Below are positions 44,590-52,744 of a stretch of 64,000 nt of DNA, in pieces. The position numbers and the translations under genes were made by a program. Each line of letters starts with the position of its first letter. The first letter of the stretch is position 1. Source of the stretch: Zunongwangia pacifica (lineage in GTDB: Bacteria > Bacteroidota > Bacteroidia > Flavobacteriales > Flavobacteriaceae); assembly GCF_023499215.1 (NCBI RefSeq), contig NZ_JAKHSK010000018.1, forward strand, positions 23,586 through 87,585, given 5' to 3'. The notes below the pieces were generated by a model that was given only the letters and a program-made list of their open reading frames with translations, had not been told where the DNA came from and ran no database searches.

Positions 44590-45339
44590 TTAAATGATCT
44601 TTTTAATAACTCTTAGTTTGTGAGTATGCCTGCGTAATTCTGTATTAAATATACCGGAATGATCAATTCGGTCTATTCGTACTTTTTCATCTACGTGAAT
44701 AATATAATTATCCTGCATCATTATGCCAACATGGTTGATGATCCCTTCATGATCATCAAAAAAAGCCAAATCACCTGCTTCACTTTCTTCAATAAAACTT
44801 AATGCCTCTCCTTGTTTTGCCTGCTCTGCAGCATTTCTTTTCAGCTTATATCCATTTAATTTATATACCATTTGGGTAAAACCACTGCAATCTATTCCTA
44901 ATGGAGATTTACCACCCCATAAATGTGGACTATTCTGATAAAATAAGGCAGATTGAATAATATGCGCTTTGGGGAGCACTCCGGTTACCCTACTGCCATC
45001 GAATGTATGATTTAAATAAGTATTTACATTCAAAGACGCTCCAATGGGAACAGGAGTCAACTGCTGATTTTCATCGAAGATAAATTCGATTAAATCTGCT
45101 GATAATTCTGGATCCTGAGCCTCCAGATCTTCATAAACATTTTCCTCTATTTTTTTGATTTGTTTATTCTGAACCCAGGCTTCAAAAGCATCAAAAGCAA
45201 CACGAATTTTACTCCATTTTGCACGTTCTTCAAGTATTTTAAAATGTTCTCCATAAAGAAGTTGTGAGATCATTTCGCTTTCATTAGATGGGGCAAAGCG
45301 AAGTGGCACAATGCTTAGAGGGCAAATACCGTATTGCAT
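44590..45339 (-). CDS. NlpC/P60 (C40) peptidase with SH3b domain
   Basis: A 249-residue cysteine peptidase. The N-terminal SH3b region spans about 1-65 (ICPLSIVPLRFAPSNESEMISQLLYGEHFKIL, WSKIRVAFDAFEAWV), a second SH3-like part about 95-125, and the NlpC/P60 domain 125-249 with C151 in GIDCSGFTQMVYK, H203 in INHVGIMM and H215 in YIIHVDEKV. The pattern is that of dipeptidyl-peptidase VI/YkfC-type enzymes, which cut the gamma-D-glutamyl bond of cell-wall peptides. There is no signal peptide, so a cytoplasmic role in murein-peptide recycling is more likely than wall lysis. The gene lies 27 bp behind the thiolase gene on the same strand. Confidence 0.9.
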   Translation of the reverse strand: MQYGICPLSIVPLRFAPSNESEMISQLLYGEHFKILEERAKWSKIRVAFDAFEAWVQNKQIKKIEENVYEDLEAQDPELSADLIEFIFDENQQLTPVPIGASLNVNTYLNHTFDGSRVTGVLPKAHIIQSALFYQNSPHLWGGKSPLGIDCSGFTQMVYKLNGYKLKRNAAEQAKQGEALSFIEESEAGDLAFFDDHEGIINHVGIMMQDNYIIHVDEKVRIDRIDHSGIFNTELRRHTHKLRVIKKII

Positions 45340-45366
45340 TAAAGACGTATATTTCTAATTTAAGGA

Positions 45367-46545
45367 TTAATTTCTTTCGATTACCATGGCAGATGCACCA
45401 CCTCCGCCATTGCAAATGGCAGCAGCGCCCAATTTAGCATTGTTTTGCTTAAGAACATTAATTAAAGTAATTAAAATTCTCACACCACTACATCCAAGAG
45501 GGTGCCCTAAAGAAACGGCACCACCGTTAACATTGGTTTTTTCATCAGACAATCCCAATATTTTCATATTGGCAAGTCCAACGACCGAGAAGGCTTCATT
45601 AAACTCAAAGTAATCTATTTCATCCTGAGTAACACCGGCTTTTGCTAAAGCTTTGGGTAGTGCTTTTGCGGGTGCGGTTGTAAACCATTTGGGTTCTTGT
45701 GCAGCATCGGCAAAACCTTTTATGGTACAAAGAATTTCTAAACCTAATTCTTTTGCTTTTGTTTTACTCATTAACACTACAGCTCCTGCGCCATCATTAA
45801 TGGTAGAAGCGTTTGCAGCGGTTACGGTACCATCCTTTGAAAAAGCAGGTCTTAGACTCCTGATTTTGTCCATGCGCACATTTTTGTACTCTTCGTCTTC
45901 TTTAAAAATAACCGGATCACCTTTTCGCTGTGGTACTTCAACCGGAACGACTTCTTCATCAAATTTTCCGGCAGCCCATGCTGCAGCCGAGCGTTCGTAT
46001 GATTTTATCGCAAAATTATCCTGATCTTCTCTTGAAAATTCATACTCATTGGCACAAAGATCGGCGCAAACTCCCATAGCATTTTTATCGTATGCATCTA
46101 CCAGGCCATCTTTCTGCATCCCATCTTCCATACTGGCAGGCCCAAATTTCTGACCTTTACGAAGATGAATATAATGTGGGATCATACTCATATTTTCCAT
46201 TCCGCCAGCCACAACGATACTGGCATCTCCCAGCATGATAGATTGTGCAGCCTGCATTACCGCTTTCATTCCGCTGGCACATACTTTATTAATAGTACTA
46301 CAGGGAACACTGTCTGGAATTCCTGCACCTAAGGCGGCCTGTCTGGCAGGTGCCTGGCCATTACCTGCCTGTACCACATTCCCCATTAATACTTCTTCTA
46401 CTAATTCTGGTTTCAGGTTTATTTTATCTAAGGCCCCTTTAATGGCGATAGATCCCAATTTTGTGGCTGGTATATCTGATAAGCTACCTAAAAAACTTCC
46501 TATTGGTGTTCTGGCAGCACTTACAATTACTACTTCATTATTCAT
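45367..46545 (-). CDS. Acetyl-CoA C-acyltransferase (thiolase)
   Basis: A 392-residue thiolase, probably biosynthetic acetoacetyl-CoA type. Nucleophile C89 lies in CSTINKVCASGMKAVMQAAQ; the C-terminal motifs NGGAVSLGHPLGCSGVRI and CNGGGGASAMVIE supply the catalytic His and Cys. It joins two acetyl-CoA units or cleaves 3-ketoacyl-CoA. The length fits AtoB/PhaA enzymes. It shares the minus strand with the NlpC/P60 gene (27-bp gap) and is divergent from the HD-domain gene, which starts at 46661. Only near matches to a promoter core appear upstream. Confidence 0.95.
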   Translation of the reverse strand: MNNEVVIVSAARTPIGSFLGSLSDIPATKLGSIAIKGALDKINLKPELVEEVLMGNVVQAGNGQAPARQAALGAGIPDSVPCSTINKVCASGMKAVMQAAQSIMLGDASIVVAGGMENMSMIPHYIHLRKGQKFGPASMEDGMQKDGLVDAYDKNAMGVCADLCANEYEFSREDQDNFAIKSYERSAAAWAAGKFDEEVVPVEVPQRKGDPVIFKEDEEYKNVRMDKIRSLRPAFSKDGTVTAANASTINDGAGAVVLMSKTKAKELGLEILCTIKGFADAAQEPKWFTTAPAKALPKALAKAGVTQDEIDYFEFNEAFSVVGLANMKILGLSDEKTNVNGGAVSLGHPLGCSGVRILITLINVLKQNNAKLGAAAICNGGGGASAMVIERN

Positions 46546-46634
46546 AATTACGCAATTTAGCTATTCCTGTTTTGCGAATTTAGTGATTTTATCAGGAACT
46601 TGGCAAGACCTATTTAATGACCACTATTTTTTAG

Positions 46635-46642
46635 TACATTTG
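46635..46642 (+). promoter_or_regulatory. Promoter core of the HD-domain gene
   Basis: TACATTTG matches TAnnTTTG exactly and ends 18 bp before the ATG at 46661. It supports this start rather than the longer open frame that overlaps the thiolase gene. Confidence 0.55.
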
Positions 46643-46660
46643 ACGAATACTTCGACTTAT

Positions 46661-48706
46661 ATGGTGGATTTCGTAAACAAGCTATACAAAAATCAGGCGC
46701 TTTTTTACAAAGTTTTCTTATTCATACTAACGGCAGTTTTAATTGTTTATTTGCTGCCCAAGGGAGGGAAATTCAAATATGAAATCCCAAAAGGAAAACC
46801 ATGGCAGCATGAGAGCTTATACGCCCCATTCGATTTTGCTATTTTAAAATCTGATGAAGAGCTAAAGCTGGAGCGGGAAGAAATTGCCGCTAATAATATT
46901 CCTTATTATGAATATGATCAGGATATTGCCGATCGTGTTAAGAAGCGTGCTTTACAGGAAATTAATGAAGTTTTTAGTGATAGTATTTTAGGAAATTACC
47001 GAAGCCTTATTACGAACTTTGTAACTTCCAGACTCGATGAAATTTACCGCTATGGTTTAGCTCAGGAAAATGAAAGTATGGAGCCTGGCGACCTTATCTA
47101 CCTAAGAAAAGGAAATGAAGCCTTCGAGATCCCCTATAAAAATGTTTTTAAACAAGGGGAGATTAGAGATTATATTAACCAGAAGATCTATGATGCTAAT
47201 TTAGACAGGTTTAGCAATGATCTTATGGAGGTATTCTTTAACAGTGTCTCGCCAAATATGTTTTATGATAATGAGTTTACCGAACGTGTACTGCAAAGTA
47301 AGCTCGATAATATTTCGTACACCCGTGGTAATATAGAACAGGGGAGCAGGGTAATTGCCAAAGGTGAAGTTGTAGAAGGAAATAAATATGATATTTTACG
47401 TTCGTTAAAGGCCGAATATGAATCCCAGGTTTGGAGTAAATCTAACTATAACTGGATTATTGTAGGCTACAGTGCTCTCGTGGCAATGGCCTTATTAATG
47501 CTCTTGCTCTTTATTCAAAAATACAGGCCAACGATTTTTGAGAATAACGTGAAGATTACATTTATATTCTTCAACATTATTTTTATGGTGATGTTAACCA
47601 CTTTAGTGGTGAATTTTGATGTGAATTATGTGTATGTGGTACCGCTATGTATTCTTCCGCTTAGTTTAAAAGCATTTTTTGATGCACGTTTGGGGATGTT
47701 TACCCATGTGATTACCGTACTGCTTTTAGGCTTTATAGTGCCTAATAGTTATGAATATATGTTTCTCCAGATCATTGCGGGGATTGTTACAATTTTAACC
47801 ATATCTGAATTATATAAAAGAGCTAATTTGTTTATTTCAGTAGGACAGATTACGCTGGTTTATATTATTTCTTATTTCGCATTTACTATTATTCAGGAGG
47901 GGACCATAGACGATATAAAATCTGAAGTTTTCCTAACGTTTTTACTTGGCGGACTGGCAACGCTTTTTGTTCAGCCACTTATTTACATTTATGAGAAAAT
48001 TTTCGGGATGGTTTCAGATATGTCGCTCTTAGAACTTTCAGATACCAATAGTACTTTGTTAAAGGAACTATCAGAAAAAGCACCGGGAACGTTTCATCAC
48101 TCATTAAATGTAGCTAACCTTGCCGAGGCTGCTGCCAACGAAATTAATGCCAATGCCATGCTGGTTAGGGTAGGAGCATTATATCATGACATCGGGAAAA
48201 TGGAAAATCCTACATATTTTACCGAAAATCAGGTGTCATCGGTGAACTCTCATGATGATCTTGCTCCTCAGGAAAGCGCTCAAATTATCATAGATCATGT
48301 GATTAGGGGAATAGAAATTGCCCGTAAAAATAATTTACCAGATCGGGTGATCGATTTTATTCGTACCCATCATGGTACAAGTACTGTGTATTATTTCTTC
48401 ATGAAAGCTAAAGAGGATGATGATGAAGTAAATCCAGATGATTTTAGATATCCGGGACCTATTCCTTTTAGTAAAGAAACGGCGATCTTAATGATGTGTG
48501 ATAGTGTAGAAGCAGCAAGTAAAAGTTTAAAGGAGCCCACTTCCACGCTTATTGATGGTTTTGTAGAAAAAATCATTAATAAACAGATGGAAGAAGGCCA
48601 GTTTTTAAATGCTAATATTACCTTTAAGGAAATCCAGATGATAAAGAAAATTCTTAAGCGAAAACTTAAGAATATCTATCATTTAAGAATTGAGTATCCG
48701 GAATAA
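46661..48706 (+). CDS. PgpH-type 7TM-HD phosphodiesterase
   Basis: A 681-residue membrane protein of the 7TMR-HD family; PgpH relatives hydrolyse cyclic di-AMP. Order: TM1 about 14-32; a large extracytoplasmic 7TMR-HDED domain about 40-260 (YAPFDFAILKSDEELKLERE); a block of about seven membrane helices 263-445; a cytoplasmic HD domain with H480 in FHHSLNVANLAEAAANEI, H509-D510 in ALYHDIGKMENP and H570-H571 in IRTHHGTSTVYYF. The reading frame is open back to 46235, but that part overlaps the thiolase antisense; the ATG at 46661 with a promoter core just before it and a membrane anchor just after it is the real start. Convergent with the Gre-like gene (7-bp gap). Confidence 0.92.
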   Translation: MVDFVNKLYKNQALFYKVFLFILTAVLIVYLLPKGGKFKYEIPKGKPWQHESLYAPFDFAILKSDEELKLEREEIAANNIPYYEYDQDIADRVKKRALQEINEVFSDSILGNYRSLITNFVTSRLDEIYRYGLAQENESMEPGDLIYLRKGNEAFEIPYKNVFKQGEIRDYINQKIYDANLDRFSNDLMEVFFNSVSPNMFYDNEFTERVLQSKLDNISYTRGNIEQGSRVIAKGEVVEGNKYDILRSLKAEYESQVWSKSNYNWIIVGYSALVAMALLMLLLFIQKYRPTIFENNVKITFIFFNIIFMVMLTTLVVNFDVNYVYVVPLCILPLSLKAFFDARLGMFTHVITVLLLGFIVPNSYEYMFLQIIAGIVTILTISELYKRANLFISVGQITLVYIISYFAFTIIQEGTIDDIKSEVFLTFLLGGLATLFVQPLIYIYEKIFGMVSDMSLLELSDTNSTLLKELSEKAPGTFHHSLNVANLAEAAANEINANAMLVRVGALYHDIGKMENPTYFTENQVSSVNSHDDLAPQESAQIIIDHVIRGIEIARKNNLPDRVIDFIRTHHGTSTVYYFFMKAKEDDDEVNPDDFRYPGPIPFSKETAILMMCDSVEAASKSLKEPTSTLIDGFVEKIINKQMEEGQFLNANITFKEIQMIKKILKRKLKNIYHLRIEYPE

Positions 48707-48713
48707 TTTTATT

Positions 48714-49169
48714 CTATTCTATTCCGGTAATTTCATGCTCTTCGTCATTAAAGGTAAAGGTGTCTCCTGTTTTTTTACCTTCTAATTCTTTATAAATAGG
48801 GGCTTTTGTAGAAATTGCAAAGATTTTGCTTCCGTTTTCCATGCTAATTTCTCCAAGAGCTATAGCGATGAAGTAGTAATTTTTATTCGTTTCTACCACA
48901 CTACCAAAACCAATTCTTTCATTTTTATAATCAGGGTCAATTTTACTAAGATCTTCTTTTTGCTCCTGGGCTTCACTTAAATAACCTGCATTTTTTTCAA
49001 AATCACTTAGCATTTCCCCTTTATTGTCTTCGTCATAATCGGTTTTAATATCATTATTTTCCATGGATTCTTTAATTTCATCCATACGGTTTTGATATTG
49101 ATCGATTTTGTCATTAATCGCATCCAGACACTTTAAAAATAGCTCTTTCTTATTCGTTTTCATATTCAT
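48714..49169 (-). CDS. Gre-like transcription factor, divergent
   Basis: A 151-residue protein with the two-domain Gre layout. The N-terminal coiled coil spans about 8-75 (ELFLKCLDAINDKIDQYQNRMDEIKESMENNDIKTDYDEDNKGEMLSDFEKNAGYL); the C-terminal FKBP-like domain spans 88-151 (GFGSVVETNKNYYFIAIALGEI, STKAPIYKELEGKKTGDTFTFNDEEHEI). The stalk is short and its tip region is strongly acidic (NNDIKTDYDEDN), which could contact the polymerase active site. It lacks the basic patch of GreA. It differs clearly from the Gre factor at 27664, so this genome has at least two Gre-type proteins. Start ATG at 49169, or the one 6 bp later. Confidence 0.75.
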   Translation of the reverse strand: MNMKTNKKELFLKCLDAINDKIDQYQNRMDEIKESMENNDIKTDYDEDNKGEMLSDFEKNAGYLSEAQEQKEDLSKIDPDYKNERIGFGSVVETNKNYYFIAIALGEISMENGSKIFAISTKAPIYKELEGKKTGDTFTFNDEEHEITGIE

Positions 49170-49263
49170 TTTTTTAGTTGTTACTTAAAAGTAAGTATCT
49201 GTTTTTGGCTGTGAGAAGAATTAGTAAAAGTTTAGTATGCAATTATGTTTGTATTTACATTAC

Positions 49264-49281
49264 ATAAGCTTTAAAACTTAT
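49264..49281. promoter_or_regulatory. Operator-like site 1 upstream of the SatD-like gene
   Basis: ATAAGCTTTAAAACTTAT: ATAAG and CTTAT form an inverted repeat around 8 bp. First of three related 18-bp sites spaced exactly 29 bp. Confidence 0.6.
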
Positions 49282-49292
49282 AATTGTATTTT

Positions 49293-49310
49293 ATAAGCTT
49301 AAAGACTTAT
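49293..49310. promoter_or_regulatory. Operator-like site 2 upstream of the SatD-like gene
   Basis: ATAAGCTTAAAGACTTAT differs from site 1 at only two positions and keeps the ATAAG-N8-CTTAT symmetry. It begins 29 bp after site 1. Confidence 0.6.
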
Positions 49311-49321
49311 TTTTTATTATT

Positions 49322-49339
49322 ATTAGTTATTTGACTTAT
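49322..49339. promoter_or_regulatory. Operator-like site 3 upstream of the SatD-like gene
   Basis: ATTAGTTATTTGACTTAT shares ATTAG/CTTAT ends with the other sites, more weakly. It begins 29 bp after site 2 and ends 19 bp before the ATG at 49359, where it would cover the promoter. Confidence 0.5.
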
Positions 49340-49358
49340 ATTTTTTTATATTTGAAGT

Positions 49359-50021
49359 ATGATCGCAGTACTAACAGCAGACTTAATTGATTCTTCAGGC
49401 TATGAACCTGCATTTTTAGAGCGGGTAATTGAAACGCTACAAATGCAGTTTGATTATTTTGAAGAAAAATTGGCTGAAAAAAAAGCTAATTTCAGTATTT
49501 ATCGTGGTGATAGCCTTCAGGGGATTATAAATAGACCTGAAAAAGCATTACTATGTTCTTTTTTACTGAAAACAGCGTTGAATAAATTAGAATCCAATCA
49601 GTATTCGAATAGTATTAAAGCCGATTTGAAACTAGCGATAGGAATTGGGAGTTTTGATTTAAAACGTGATGAAATTTCTGAAAGCAATGGAGAAGCATTT
49701 CATTTTTCGGGCAGGACTTTAGATGAGATGAAATCGGGTTCCAGAAAATTGATGTTAAAAACGTCGAATCTGGATATTAATGCCGAATTTGATACCAGTC
49801 TAGCCCTTTTCGATTTTATTGCCGATCGTTGGAGTACCGCTTCAGCCGAGGTTATTTTTTATCTGCTTCAGGGATTAAAAGAAAAAGAAATAGCACAGAT
49901 TGTAGGGATAAGCCAAAGTGCCGTTAACCAACGAAAAAAAACGGCAGGATGGGATCCTATTTCAGGATTATTAAAACGTTTTGAAGAAAAAATTTCAGCA
50001 ACATTTAAAGGAAATCAATGA
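49359..50021 (+). CDS. SatD-like protein: cyclase-like fold plus HTH
   Basis: A 220-residue protein resembling the SatD family. Residues 1-145 look like a nucleotide-cyclase/GGDEF-type palm fold: MIAVLTADLIDSSG with D8 and D11, a hairpin FSIYRGDSLQGIIN with D51, then LKLAIGIGSFD and NGEAFHFSGRTLDEMKSG, which follow the order of class III cyclase motifs. Residues about 160-205 form a helix-turn-helix (VIFYLLQGLKEKEIAQIVGISQSAVNQRKKTAGW). So it could sense or make a nucleotide and bind DNA. The cyclase comparison is my inference; activity is untested. Three evenly spaced 18-bp sites lie before it. Its TGA overlaps the ATG of the DUF3307 gene (ATGA), so they form an operon. Confidence 0.72.
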   Translation: MIAVLTADLIDSSGYEPAFLERVIETLQMQFDYFEEKLAEKKANFSIYRGDSLQGIINRPEKALLCSFLLKTALNKLESNQYSNSIKADLKLAIGIGSFDLKRDEISESNGEAFHFSGRTLDEMKSGSRKLMLKTSNLDINAEFDTSLALFDFIADRWSTASAEVIFYLLQGLKEKEIAQIVGISQSAVNQRKKTAGWDPISGLLKRFEEKISATFKGNQ

Positions 50022-50737
50022 TATTTCTACAACTTTTTTTAGCGCATATTCTTACCGATTTTGTATTTCAAACCTCAACATGGGTAAAACAGAAACAAAA
50101 GAAAAAATCAAAATCTATTTTCCTTTACATTCATGCCTTTTTAGCAGGTTTTTTATCGTATTTACTTTTAAGGGACTGGGATCAAATTCTTGTTCCAATT
50201 TTTATAAGTATCACCCATTTTGCAATAGACCTTTGGAAGCTAAACCAAAAAAAGGACAACCTTAAATACTTTTTATTAGATCAATTACTCCATATTGTAA
50301 TGATCGTTTTGGCCTGTTTATATCTTAGTTCCAGCTTCGACCAAATTGGTCCTGTTTTTATTCAGTTATTAGATTCCAATCAATTTTTAACCATAGTTGT
50401 CGCTTACCTGTTAATAGTTTTTCCGGTTGGGTTTATCATAGGAAAAGCGACTGAAAAGTGGCATGACGAGATTTTAAAAAACACAAAAGAGCCGCTAAGC
50501 TTAAAAGCAGCGGGCCGTTATATTGGTATTTTTGAACGTATTTTAGTACTAACCTTTATTTTAACCGATAACTTTTCGGCCATAGGATTTTTAATCGCCG
50601 CGAAATCTATTTTACGATTTGCCGATAAGAATGAAGCAAGTGCCCGTAAACAAACAGAATATGTGCTTATCGGGACACTTATGAGTTTTTCAATCACGAT
50701 AATTATAGGGCTTTTAGTACGCCATATCGCGTTCTAA
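50018..50737 (+). CDS. DUF3307 membrane protein
   Basis: A 239-residue inner-membrane protein of the DUF3307 family. About six hydrophobic segments are visible: FLQLFLAHILTDFVFQ at the start, IHAFLAGFLSYLLL, ILVPIFISITHFAIDLW, LLDQLLHIVMIVLACLYL, FLTIVVAYLLIVFPVGFIIG and LMSFSITIIIGLLVRHIAF at the end. Conserved polar residues sit in the membrane (HILTDF, THFAIDLWK, LDQLLH), suggestive of a metal- or proton-linked site. Function unknown. It overlaps the SatD-like gene by 4 bp, so the soluble regulator and this protein probably act together. Its 3' end overlaps the convergent gene at 50714 by 24 bp. Confidence 0.78.
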   Translation: MIFLQLFLAHILTDFVFQTSTWVKQKQKKKSKSIFLYIHAFLAGFLSYLLLRDWDQILVPIFISITHFAIDLWKLNQKKDNLKYFLLDQLLHIVMIVLACLYLSSSFDQIGPVFIQLLDSNQFLTIVVAYLLIVFPVGFIIGKATEKWHDEILKNTKEPLSLKAAGRYIGIFERILVLTFILTDNFSAIGFLIAAKSILRFADKNEASARKQTEYVLIGTLMSFSITIIIGLLVRHIAF

Positions 50738-51121
50738 AAGTTGTATATTATCCTGTATTCTCTGTTTCACTAAATTCATCATTCGTTTGTTTAAAGCTGA
50801 AGAATTTTCAATGTAAGTACAATATTCTTCAATCGTAAACTGGCCAATGACCATTCCCTTTAAACTATTCCGAAATTTGATATCACGCTGAATAGCATTT
50901 TCAATATAAATAATGCGTTTTTGGAGGCTAAGCTCATAAAATGCATTTTTATGCTTGGCAATGTAGTTCCTGAATGCTTCTACTAATAAATCATTTTGAA
51001 GTTTAACAATGGGCCTAAGCGTTCCGTTTTGGAACTTCTCGTCTGAACTCATGTTCTCTGAAATCTTAGCTGATGGGATTTCTGGCCTTAATTGGAGCAA
51101 TTGATAATCACGTGGATTCAT
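50714..51121 (-). CDS. Conserved flavobacterial protein of unknown function
   Basis: A 135-residue helical cytoplasmic protein with no signal or membrane segment. Distinct strings are MNPRDYQLLQLRPEIPSAKISENMSSDEKFQNGTLRPIVKLQNDLLVEAFRNYI, YELSLQKRIIYIENAIQRDI and LKGMVIGQFTIEEYCTYIENSSALNKRMMNLVKQRI. Similar proteins in flavobacteria carry the database label glyoxalase, but the metal-ligand pattern of the vicinal-oxygen-chelate fold is not seen here, so I do not adopt that name. It overlaps the 3' end of the DUF3307 gene on the opposite strand. Confidence 0.7.
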   Translation of the reverse strand: MNPRDYQLLQLRPEIPSAKISENMSSDEKFQNGTLRPIVKLQNDLLVEAFRNYIAKHKNAFYELSLQKRIIYIENAIQRDIKFRNSLKGMVIGQFTIEEYCTYIENSSALNKRMMNLVKQRIQDNIQLLERDMAY

Positions 51122-51370
51122 AATAAAGGCGTTTGTTCTAATTTAGGAATAAATAGGACGCTTTACCATCTACCAAAAATTAATTGTAAACTGGTTATAA
51201 ACAATTAACAAATTTCTGAAACTATCTACACTATGAGATTCGATATTTTAAGTGATATATTTTGTAATTTAAAAGAGGTTTAACATTTATAAAGTCAGTT
51301 AAAATCCTCTTAATCGTTCTACTCGCAATTTGCTTCTTAGTACCTTTAATAAGAACAAAAAAATGATGTT

Positions 51371-52729
51371 ATGATCACTTCAAAAAATCCTTATACCGGG
51401 GAAGTCATAGAAGAATTTAAAGAATATACTAAAGCAGAAGTTGATAATGCCATTCAAAAGGCATATGATCGCTTTAAAACCTGGCGAAAGCTAAGTTTTT
51501 CAGAAAAAAGCAAGCTTTTAAAAAACGCGGCGAAAGAATTACGTGATAATAAAAAAACTTATGCCGAAGATATTACTAAGGAGATGGGCAAACCTATTTC
51601 GCAGTCACTGGCAGAAATAGAAAAATGTGCCTGGGTTTGTGAATATTATGCTGAAAATGCCGAAAATCATCTGGCGAAAGAGATCATAGAAACCGATGCC
51701 CAAAAAAGTTATGTAAGCTATGAACCCATAGGTGTTGTTTTAGCAATTATGCCTTGGAATTATCCTTTTTGGCAGGTATTTAGATTTGCCGCGCCTGCAC
51801 TTATGGCCGGGAATATAGGTTTATTAAAACATGCAAGTAATGTGATGCGTTCTGCAAATAATATCCAAAAAGTTTTTGAAAGAGCCGGTTTCCCTGAAGG
51901 ATGTTTCCAAAATTTAGTAATATCAAGCAGTAAAATCGAGAATATTTTAAAAGATAAACGCGTAAAGGCTGTAACCCTTACCGGAAGTAAACCTGCCGGT
52001 AGTGCCGTTGCCGCAACCGCAGGAAGTGAAATTAAAAAATCTGTTTTAGAGCTTGGCGGGAGTAACGCACTGGTCGTTTTTAAAGATGCTAATATTGCTG
52101 AAACCGTTAAAACCTGCGTACAGGCAAGATTTCAAAATACCGGACAAAGTTGTATCGCCGGTAAACGTTTATTACTTCATGAAACTATTGAAGAAGAATT
52201 TATGGATGAATTTGTGAAGCAGGTAAGAGAATTAAAAAGTGGGGATACGATGGATGAAGATACATTTATAGGAACCCTGGCTCGTGAGGATCTTGCTGAA
52301 GATCTTGAAAAACAAATTCAGGATTCCGTAAAACAAGGAGCGAAAATCGTGTTAGGAGGAAAAAGAGACAAAACATATTTTGAACCAACCATTATCACAA
52401 AGGTAAAAAAAGGAATGCCCGTTTTTGATGAAGAAACTTTTGGACCGGCAATAGGGGTAACTACTTTTAAAGAAGATCAGGAAGCGATAGATCTCGTAAA
52501 TTACTCTGATTTTGGATTAGGAGTTTCTATTTTTACCGAAGATTTTGAGTTTGCGGAGAAGATAGTACCAGAATTTGAAGATGGAGCTGTATTTGTAAAC
52601 GAACTGGTGAAAAGCGATCCCAGGTTGCCTTTTGGGGGGACAAAAATCTCTGGATATGGCAGAGAACTTTCTTCGCACGGAATTCAGGAATTTGTAAATA
52701 GAAAGACCGTATATTTTAATAAATATTAA
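51371..52729 (+). CDS. NAD(P)-dependent aldehyde dehydrogenase (succinate-semialdehyde type)
   Basis: A 452-residue aldehyde dehydrogenase. Active residues: N130 in IMPWNYPFWQ, K153 in LLKHAS (cofactor), E227 in ELGGSNALVVF and C261 in NTGQSCIAGKRL, followed by ETFGPAIGV and the C-terminal PFGGTKISGYGRELSSHG. Overall pattern and length match the short succinate-semialdehyde dehydrogenases found in bacteria, which oxidise aldehydes such as succinate semialdehyde. Start ATG at 51371. A DUF72 gene begins 15 bp downstream and a NUDIX gene overlaps that one, so three genes probably share a transcript. No GABA genes nearby. Confidence 0.9.
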   Translation: MITSKNPYTGEVIEEFKEYTKAEVDNAIQKAYDRFKTWRKLSFSEKSKLLKNAAKELRDNKKTYAEDITKEMGKPISQSLAEIEKCAWVCEYYAENAENHLAKEIIETDAQKSYVSYEPIGVVLAIMPWNYPFWQVFRFAAPALMAGNIGLLKHASNVMRSANNIQKVFERAGFPEGCFQNLVISSSKIENILKDKRVKAVTLTGSKPAGSAVAATAGSEIKKSVLELGGSNALVVFKDANIAETVKTCVQARFQNTGQSCIAGKRLLLHETIEEEFMDEFVKQVRELKSGDTMDEDTFIGTLAREDLAEDLEKQIQDSVKQGAKIVLGGKRDKTYFEPTIITKVKKGMPVFDEETFGPAIGVTTFKEDQEAIDLVNYSDFGLGVSIFTEDFEFAEKIVPEFEDGAVFVNELVKSDPRLPFGGTKISGYGRELSSHGIQEFVNRKTVYFNKY

Positions 52730-52744
52730 TTTAAAAACACATCC

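Noticed and set aside
46235..46660. N-terminal extension of the HD-domain protein frame
   Set aside because: It runs antisense through the thiolase gene, has no family match, and the promoter core and membrane anchor fix the start at 46661.
49347..49354. TATATTTG as a firm promoter of the SatD-like gene
   Set aside because: It matches the core, but it ends only 4 bp before the ATG and the TTTG box is 13 bp upstream instead of 17-19, so it would demand a leaderless transcript; left unassigned.
50714..51121. Glyoxalase label
   Set aside because: The protein is all-helical by pattern and lacks the metal ligands of the vicinal-oxygen-chelate fold.
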